DNA of 7,675 bases, taken from Clostridia bacterium. GTDB taxonomy: Bacteria; Bacillota; Clostridia; Christensenellales; Aristaeellaceae. Below the pieces are notes generated by a model. The model was not told the origin of the DNA and did no database searches. It was given only the letters and a program-made list of their open reading frames with translations. The position numbers and the translations under genes are program-made. The DNA is taken from the NCBI GenBank assembly GCA_017458865.1, contig JAFSZW010000512.1:1-7675 (forward strand). Reading direction: 5' to 3'. Below, piece after piece: positions 1 to 4,319 of the stretch. Within the stretch, counting starts at the first letter, position 1, and each line of letters opens with the position of its first letter.

Positions 1-522
1 ATCTATGTAGAGGAAAAACACAAGAATATCCAGATCACGAAGCTGGCGCGGCATGGAATCTATACATCCATGCACAGTCTGATCCGTCAGTTTGAACTGG
101 TGCCGACCATCCAGAACAAACTGAGCTCTGTTCTGCCGTTTCTGATGGATGAACTGCGCATATCTGATATGTATGTGGTGGATGCATCAGGGCTGATGTA
201 TGCCATTCGGAACAAGCATTTTTCTGAAACGGTGACGGATCTTGGAAAACTGTGCAACGATGATCTGTTTTCAACCAATCAGATTGACGAAATTGCCGAG
301 CGGTGCCCCGTATTCTACGAAATACTGAAACGTCACGAAATTGAAACCTTTGTGGCTGTCCGCGTTGGCATGGAGATGGAAACAAACGGATACCTGGTCT
401 GCGCGGAGGATCATAATAGGCGAATCTGGCAGGAAGATGAGTGCGCTATCCTGTATTTCCTGGCGAAGCTGCTGGCTGCGCGCATCCGGATTGATCACGA
501 GGACCTCAGCAGAAATCCCTGA
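1..522 (+). CDS. C-terminal part of a signalling protein with a GAF-like sensory domain (5'-truncated)
   Basis: The frame is open from the first base (reading IYVEEKHKNIQ...) to TGA at 520-522, so the gene starts before the window and about 173 residues are seen. The ATG at 70 has no Shine-Dalgarno and lies inside the continuous frame, so it is not the start. The last ~140 residues look like a GAF fold: a long helix (SLIRQFELVPTIQNKL), a strand with MYVVDASG, then FVAVRVGMEME, LVCAED, and a closing helix after RRIWQEDE. GAF domains bind small ligands or act as sensory/dimerisation modules. In Clostridia this type of ending with the W-x-x-D/E-E motif is common in proteins that also carry GGDEF, EAL or PAS modules, but no catalytic module is visible here. 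GAF-like is a family-level judgement; a c-di-GMP role is inference. The next gene begins 70 bases downstream with no clear terminator between. Confidence 0.7.
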   Translation: MYVEEKHKNIQITKLARHGIYTSMHSLIRQFELVPTIQNKLSSVLPFLMDELRISDMYVVDASGLMYAIRNKHFSETVTDLGKLCNDDLFSTNQIDEIAERCPVFYEILKRHEIETFVAVRVGMEMETNGYLVCAEDHNRRIWQEDECAILYFLAKLLAARIRIDHEDLSRNP

Positions 523-592
523 ACAGACAGCGTACGTTTTTTATGCGCGGCAGCATTTGGGATTTCCTGCTGTGAGAAATGAGAGGCTTTAT

Positions 593-1135
593 ATGGGTGA
601 AACCAAACCAGATAATTGTATTACACAGGAAATAGCCACCAGTGTGATAGAAACGCTGATACATCGTAATTTCATTTCTGAACCGCATCTGGATGTCATT
701 CAGGATGATTATGGCTTTTTCGACCAGTTTTCAAGCGGGATTATTGATTATCTGTTTGAACGCGATCTCCCGGACGACCAGAGAATCATCTTTCTTGCTT
801 CTCATTCGCTTGGGCTTGGAATGCATATTGCGTTGTGTTATGGCCCCTGCATAGAGGAAATCTTCATTCCTGATATTCAGCAGGATATGCAGGGCATTGA
901 CCTGCTTGAACTTGCGCTTAATGATTACGGCATTCAGGATACGATTAAAAAAATGACGGCAGGCGCGATTATGATGGCGCTGATATCGGAAATATATAAT
1001 CAAGTGAAGGAACACTTTCCGGCAATTGATTTCGACAGAACAATTATCCGGCAATTTATGGGTGTTCTGTTTGATACCGGTCTGACCATTGTTAATAATC
1101 TGGAAAAGACAAGGCAGGCGTTGAGCAGGACGTAA
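593..1135 (+). CDS. Hypothetical protein, 180 residues, no recognised family
   Basis: I do not recognise this protein. The ATG at 593 is chosen because GAGAGG lies at 581-586, six bases upstream; a longer frame back to 341 overlaps the preceding gene and reads as low-quality Trp/Arg/Ser-rich sequence. The product is soluble, acidic in its first half and mostly helical by eye, with no signal peptide or clear membrane span. Points to note: FLASHSLGLGMHIALCYGP at residues 68-85, where the Ser-Leu-Gly-Leu-Gly run is loosely like a nucleophile elbow but not a clean G-x-S-x-G, and a C-terminal amphipathic region (residues ~115-180: KKMTAGAIMMALISEIYNQV, then FDRTIIRQFMGVLFDTG). It sits between a GAF-domain signalling gene and lacI, and may be cotranscribed with the former. 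Coding quality is good (long open frame, good RBS), but the function is unknown. Confidence 0.75.
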   Translation: MGETKPDNCITQEIATSVIETLIHRNFISEPHLDVIQDDYGFFDQFSSGIIDYLFERDLPDDQRIIFLASHSLGLGMHIALCYGPCIEEIFIPDIQQDMQGIDLLELALNDYGIQDTIKKMTAGAIMMALISEIYNQVKEHFPAIDFDRTIIRQFMGVLFDTGLTIVNNLEKTRQALSRT

Positions 1136-1166
1136 TCGCCCTCAGCAGATGCCTGGCAGGGGATTT

Positions 1167-1202
1167 CGGTCATTTTACTGCCGGATGGCGGCAGAGTGAC
1201 CG
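1167..1202 (+). promoter_or_regulatory. Two-step inverted repeat / stem-loop just upstream of the lacI ribosome binding site
   Basis: Two nested perfect arms: outer CGGTCA (1167-1172) with TGACCG (1197-1202), inner CTGCCG (1178-1183) with CGGCAG (1189-1194), separated by a five-base loop GATGG. It ends two bases before the AAAGGGGG Shine-Dalgarno (1205-1212). No T-run follows, so it is not a typical terminator for the upstream gene. It may be an operator for the LacI-type regulator (autoregulation) or an mRNA structure affecting translation. The symmetry is directly seen; the role is inferred. Confidence 0.55.
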
Positions 1203-1218
1203 GGAAAGGGGGACTATA

Positions 1219-2229
1219 ATGGCAACAATCAGGGATATAGCGGAGCGTGCAGGTGTGTCAATGACAACCGTTTCAAATGTGCTGCACGGCCGCTCTTCAC
1301 GCGTATCTGCTGAAACGGTTGAATGCATTGAGGAAATTATCCGTGAGACCGGATATACGCCGAACATGAACGCGCGCGTGCTTGTGGGCAGCAGTTCGAG
1401 GATTATCGGCGTCATATCATCCATGGTGCCCATTTCCTCCGGCGGTATTTTCCAGGATCCTTTCCATGCCGTGCTGCTTTCGGGCATAGAGAAGTGCACC
1501 CGTGACCTCGGATATTTTCTCATGGTCCGCTCTGTGGAGGACGCAAATGAGCTTGAGTCGCTCCTGACAAACTGGAATATTGACGGACTCATCATGATCG
1601 GTTTTTTCCCGGAATCCTTCTATGCACAGCTGGAGGAGATGCGAAAACCGTATGTCCAGATTGACAGTTCGCTTCGCAACAGGGGCCTTAAAATCTGGCT
1701 TGATGATGAAACCGGCGGTTATCTGGCTACACGTTATCTGATCGAGAACGGCCACCGCAGAATTGTCTTTGTCTGCACACCCATGCAGGGCAGCCGGGTT
1801 GTCGGCGGCCGTCATAACGGCTATCTGCGCGCGCTTGCTGAGGCAGGCATAGAGGAAAAGCCGGAGGATCTGTGTGAAATCGGGTATACCATTGAGGCAG
1901 GCATTGAAATGGGTGAAAAACTGGCTGAGCGGCACGATTTCACGGCGATATTTGCCTGTGCAGATCTGCTGGCCTGCTCCGTCTGTACGGGACTCATGAT
2001 GCATGGCCGCCGGGTACCGGATGAGATTTCCATTGTCGGCTATGATGATACAGCAATGGCACGGCTCAACTGTCCGCCGCTGACCTGTGTTCATCAGGAC
2101 GTGGCCGGTCGGGGCTCAAAAGCCGTAGAAATGCTGGTTGACGCCATAGAAAAGGGCGAAGGCAGCGAACCTTACACCTTCCCGGTTACACTGGTTGAGC
2201 GGCAGAGCGTAAAGCGCATCACCCTATGA
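1219..2229 (+). CDS. LacI-family transcriptional repressor
   Basis: A complete 336-residue member at the usual LacI length (~330-340). Residues 3-24 form the helix-turn-helix (TIRDIAERAGVSMTTVSNVL, with the family VS-x-x-TVS recognition helix at 13-19). The hinge region runs ~47-62 (TPNMNARVLVGSSSR). The periplasmic-binding-like sugar/effector domain follows from IIGVIS (62-67): IDGLIMIG at 121-128, DDETGGYLATRYLIENGHRRI at ~162-182, GGRHNGYLRAL at 196-206, FACADLLA at 245-252, and the hallmark ISIVGYDD at 270-277, ending PVTLVERQSV at 322-331. It binds DNA as a dimer and normally responds to a sugar or nucleoside; the ligand cannot be told. The start at ATG 1219 is supported by AAAGGGGG at 1205-1212 and alignment to the family N-terminus. 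The SH3/phosphorylase unit downstream in the same direction is the nearest candidate target, along with its own leader. Confidence 0.96.
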   Translation: MATIRDIAERAGVSMTTVSNVLHGRSSRVSAETVECIEEIIRETGYTPNMNARVLVGSSSRIIGVISSMVPISSGGIFQDPFHAVLLSGIEKCTRDLGYFLMVRSVEDANELESLLTNWNIDGLIMIGFFPESFYAQLEEMRKPYVQIDSSLRNRGLKIWLDDETGGYLATRYLIENGHRRIVFVCTPMQGSRVVGGRHNGYLRALAEAGIEEKPEDLCEIGYTIEAGIEMGEKLAERHDFTAIFACADLLACSVCTGLMMHGRRVPDEISIVGYDDTAMARLNCPPLTCVHQDVAGRGSKAVEMLVDAIEKGEGSEPYTFPVTLVERQSVKRITL

Positions 2230-2268
2230 CAATGTGATGCGTGCCTTATCCGTATTCTTTTACTTTTT
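2215..2268 (+). terminator. Weak possible terminator spanning the lacI stop codon
   Basis: CGCATCAC (2215-2222) pairs perfectly with GTGATGCG (2234-2241) around an 11-base loop that contains the TGA stop (2227-2229). The T-rich stretch at 2254-2268 (TTCTTTTACTTTTT) is 12 bases past the stem, so this is not a canonical intrinsic terminator. It could still weaken read-through or stabilise the mRNA end. Confidence 0.35.
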
Positions 2269-2272
2269 CCCA

Positions 2273-2301
2273 TTGTTTTTTTGAACCGTGCGGGCTATAA
2301 T
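2273..2301 (+). promoter_or_regulatory. Promoter candidate for the SH3-protein unit
   Basis: A perfect TATAAT at 2296-2301 with TTGTTT at 2273-2278, 17 bases apart. The -35 match is only the leading TTG, while the T-rich stretch upstream would help. Transcription would start near 2308, inside the left arm of the inverted repeat at 2300-2361, and give a leader of about 280 bases before the ATG at 2588. A second hexamer, TTGAAC at 2281-2286, is only 9 bases from the -10 and cannot pair with it. Confidence 0.55.
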
Positions 2302-2361
2302 GATTCTGTCCGGGTTTACGGCATATAAAAACAGGCTGAATACTGCCCGGACAGAAATCAT
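2300..2361 (+). repeat. Inverted repeat (15/16 bases) starting at the -10 box; operator or leader hairpin
   Basis: The left arm ATGATTCTGTCCGGG (2300-2314) and the right arm CCCGGACAGAAATCAT (2346-2361) are perfect complements apart from one extra A in the right arm. The loop is 31 bases. The left arm starts in the -10 box, so a protein bound here would block the promoter. In the mRNA, CUGUCCGGG/CCCGGACAG would form a stable hairpin close to the 5' end. No T-run follows it. Confidence 0.6.
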
Positions 2362-2575
2362 GTTCGTTTCCAATTCATTGACGGGTTCATGGAAAGGATC
2401 CAGGTTTCCGTCTGCTCAAGCGGTTCAGAGACCGGCATATAGCCGATCCCTGCCTGCTTTTCAGGAAAAACAACAGCTTCTGAGCGTTTGGAAGCATCAG
2501 GTAAGCGCAGAGGGAAACAAAGCCCGTGTGGTAAGCAAATATTGCAAAGGAATAACCATCCCCAGGTGGATATAT
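2362..2575 (+). other. Long non-coding leader with no identified gene
   Basis: This stretch follows the inverted repeat and precedes the ribosome binding site of the SH3 gene. A reading frame from a GTG at 2288 crosses it in phase with the gene, but its product is unlike a protein family and would bury a good signal peptide. Visible items are short: CGGT/ACCG around a six-base loop near 2421-2434, and a direct repeat GGTAAGC at 2500-2506 and 2530-2536, 30 bases apart. I looked for the consensus cores of the purine, TPP and c-di-GMP-I riboswitches and did not find them. It may be a structured leader of unknown type or just spacer. Confidence 0.3.
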
Positions 2576-2582
2576 GGAGGAG
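2576..2582 (+). promoter_or_regulatory. Shine-Dalgarno that fixes the start of the SH3-protein gene
   Basis: GGAGGAG, five bases before the ATG at 2588. It is followed directly by a textbook signal peptide, which decides this start over the in-frame GTG 300 bases upstream. Confidence 0.85.
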
Positions 2583-2587
2583 AAAAT

Positions 2588-3442
2588 ATGAAAAAGTTCA
2601 TTGTAATGCTGGCATTATTGACGCTGATTGTCACCAGTGCCTTTGCCGAGGGCGATCAGATTTATTCATATACGTTTGATGAGGCCAGGGACAGCGGGAC
2701 GATGATTGAATTCTCCCGGTATGGCGTGCAGTTTTATCTCCCTGAGGATTTCACTGAAAAAACGGTGAATAACAATGATAATGCGATCATCTATTATGAG
2801 CGCGAGACGCCGAAACACTGTGTGGAGTTCCTGACCTGCAGCTATACAACGCTTGATGAGGCGAAGGGCGAGTATGCGGATACCACGCCTGTTGCAATCA
2901 ACGTAAACGGCATGAACGGTATTGTATTTCCTTATATGTCATCCCGTTCAGATGGCATTATGGTCTATGTGACCGATGCATTCCTTGAGGTTCCTGGCTA
3001 CGGGATTCTGAATTTCTATGAGGAAGCAGACAGCAAGGATGACCTGGCCTATTATATGAACAATGTCATGGTGTACACAGCATCTGCATCAAGTGACAGC
3101 AGCACCTTTTCAAAGGCTGCCATCGTGATGACGGCTGATACCGCCACGGATTCTGCTGAGCCTGCGGCAACGGCTGCACCCGCAGCAACAGCTGCGCCGG
3201 CTGCTGATACGACAACAAATACCGCATCCGGGCGGACAGCCATCGGAATGGTTCGTACGCAGAAAGAGGGCAGTCTGAATGTGCGGAAGACACCGGAATC
3301 AAACGGCGAACGTATCGGCGCTGCTGCTCCGGATTCGCTTTATCCGCTGCTTTCAGTCGCTGAAAACGGCTGGTATGAGATTGAACTGAGAGATGGCACG
3401 ACAGGCTACATTAGTCCGAAACTCAGCAGAATCGAAAAGTAA
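2588..3442 (+). CDS. Secreted protein with a C-terminal bacterial SH3 domain
   Basis: 284 residues. Residues 1-20 are a Sec signal peptide: basic MKK, a hydrophobic core, and an AFA/E cleavage site. There is no lipobox Cys, so the product is probably released or wall-associated rather than a lipoprotein. Residues ~21-165 form a domain I cannot name, of alternating strands (SRYGVQFYLPEDFTE, HCVEFLTCSY, GIMVYVTDAFLEVPGYGILNFYEEA); such folds occur in exported Clostridial proteins. Residues ~166-215 are a low-complexity Ala/Thr/Ser/Pro linker with the repeat ATAAPA. Residues ~218-284 match an SH3b (SH3_3) domain: GSLNVRKTPE, the turn-rich middle, GWYEIELRDGTTGYI and a final KLSRI. SH3b domains usually bind cell-wall peptides or glycan, so an envelope role is likely, but no enzyme domain is present. 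The stop is 17 bases before the phosphorylase remnant, and the two look like a former operon. Confidence 0.93.
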   Translation: MKKFIVMLALLTLIVTSAFAEGDQIYSYTFDEARDSGTMIEFSRYGVQFYLPEDFTEKTVNNNDNAIIYYERETPKHCVEFLTCSYTTLDEAKGEYADTTPVAINVNGMNGIVFPYMSSRSDGIMVYVTDAFLEVPGYGILNFYEEADSKDDLAYYMNNVMVYTASASSDSSTFSKAAIVMTADTATDSAEPAATAAPAATAAPAADTTTNTASGRTAIGMVRTQKEGSLNVRKTPESNGERIGAAAPDSLYPLLSVAENGWYEIELRDGTTGYISPKLSRIEK

Positions 3443-3459
3443 GCAAAAGGGGAGACCAC

Positions 3460-4212
3460 ATGATTACGGATTCGTATGACAGCTCCAGTCGCTCTTTACG
3501 CCTGTGACGTTTTACGGTCCCCAGCAGCATCTGTGTGATGTCTGCCTGATTACGTTTTCCGATAAGATTTTCAGTGTGCTGCAAGAGCAGCACAAGTGAT
3601 GGGAACTCTCAGAGATCTACACGGCAAACGGGACAAAAACCATCTTTGCCTTTGACTGCGAGGGAATGAGCATCGCTTTTTATCTTTCGAACATGGGCGC
3701 AAGCTCCGCTGCTACAGATCTTATGGAGATCAACTGGAGATGCGGTGCTTCATGATTTGTCCTCTTCGGGTCTGCGGGAAGTCTTTCTGCCGCGGAAACT
3801 GAAAGACGGTATGTTCTGCCAACGGAAGCGTACAGGGATGAGGGCATTTCCTACCATTATGCGCCGCCTTCTGACTACATTATAATTACGATGTCTGATC
3901 GGGTCAGGGCATTCTTTGACCAGGAACAGCTGCCATATGTCTGCGGACGCATCTGGACGACAGATGCCTTATACCGGGAGACGGTAAACCAGGTAGCTGC
4001 AAGACGAGCGGAAGGGTGTATTGCCGTTGAAATGGAAATTGCAGGCGTCGAGGCGGTCTGTGACTATCTTGGATTTGAGCTCTATCCGTTCCTGGTGACA
4101 GGGGATAAATTTCTACGATTCCAGCGAATTGCTGGCTGCAGACCATGATCTGGGGAAGCTGGACACAGCGATTCACCTTGCTTTTTATATCGGAAATCGG
4201 AACAAAACCTGA
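3460..4212 (+). pseudogene. Decayed nucleoside phosphorylase (PNP/uridine phosphorylase superfamily)
   Basis: The start is intact: AAAAGGGGAG (3445-3454), then ATG 3460, reading MITDSYDSSSRSL before a TGA at 3505. A net one-base loss near 3490 moves the homologous frame to frame 3 (FTPVTFYGPQQHLCDVCLI from 3495). That frame holds TGA at 3597-3599 and at 3753-3755 (GAS-stop-FVLFGSAGSL, where TCA to TGA would explain it). One extra base near 4113 shifts it again, after LVTGDKF, to YDSSELLAADHDLGKLD and a stop at 4210-4212. Rebuilt, this is about 250 residues, the family's usual size. Family signatures are clear: SNMGASSAATDLMEI, VLFGSAGSL, RDEGISYHY, GRIWTTDALYRET, and AVEMEIAGVEAV (the nucleoside-binding Met-Glu). 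The enzymes split nucleosides with phosphate in salvage. Four lesions make function very unlikely; sequencing error could explain one, hardly all. Confidence 0.87.
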
Positions 4213-4234
4213 ATGAGAAATGAACCGATGCACT

Positions 4235-4262
4235 GCCCGGTGAAACCGGGCGGGGACACCGG
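4235..4262 (+). repeat. Overlapping alternative hairpins ahead of the large coiled-coil gene
   Basis: GCCCGGT (4235-4241) pairs with ACCGGGC (4245-4251) around a three-base loop. Alternatively CCGGTG (4237-4242) pairs with CACCGG (4257-4262). The two cannot form together. The right part overlaps the -35 region of the proposed promoter. No T-run follows, so this is a poor terminator for the pseudogene and a possible operator or switch. Confidence 0.45.
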
Positions 4263-4281
4263 CTTTATACATGATTATACT
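4253..4281 (+). promoter_or_regulatory. Promoter candidate for the 959-residue protein
   Basis: GGGACA (4253-4258, four of six matches to TTGACA) and TATACT (4276-4281, five of six to TATAAT) lie 17 bases apart, in an AT-rich stretch. Transcription would start near 4288, about 32 bases before the ATG. A second -10-like TATAAA at 4288-4293 has no good -35. Confidence 0.45.
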
Positions 4282-4319
4282 AATATTTATAAATTTTGGC
4301 ATATTTTACGGGGGATACG

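Noticed and set aside
341..592. Upstream extension of the 593-1135 gene to an ATG at 341
   Set aside because: It overlaps the GAF-domain gene in another frame, reads as Trp/Arg/Ser-rich noise, and the SD at 581-586 points to 593.
1417..2094. Long open frame on the minus strand inside lacI
   Set aside because: It is antisense to a certain LacI-family gene and its product has no coherent motifs.
2296..2361. Purine riboswitch, suggested by TATAAT and the nearby phosphorylase
   Set aside because: The conserved loop and junction bases of the purine aptamer are absent; the TATAAT is better read as a -10 box.
2288..2587. GTG start that would add 100 residues to the SH3 protein
   Set aside because: It has no SD, lies within the promoter/inverted repeat, and would bury a clear signal peptide that follows GGAGGAG.
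3597..3755. TGA codons read as Trp or selenocysteine in the phosphorylase remnant
   Set aside because: TGA is a normal stop for the GAF-domain and lacI genes here, and two frameshifts also break the gene, so decay is simpler.
3891..4148. A separate 85-residue gene
   Set aside because: It is one in-frame piece of the broken nucleoside phosphorylase; its start and stop are products of the lesions.
4296..4319. TTG start eight codons before the large protein
   Set aside because: The SD GGGGG (4310-4314) lies after it and is spaced for the ATG at 4320.
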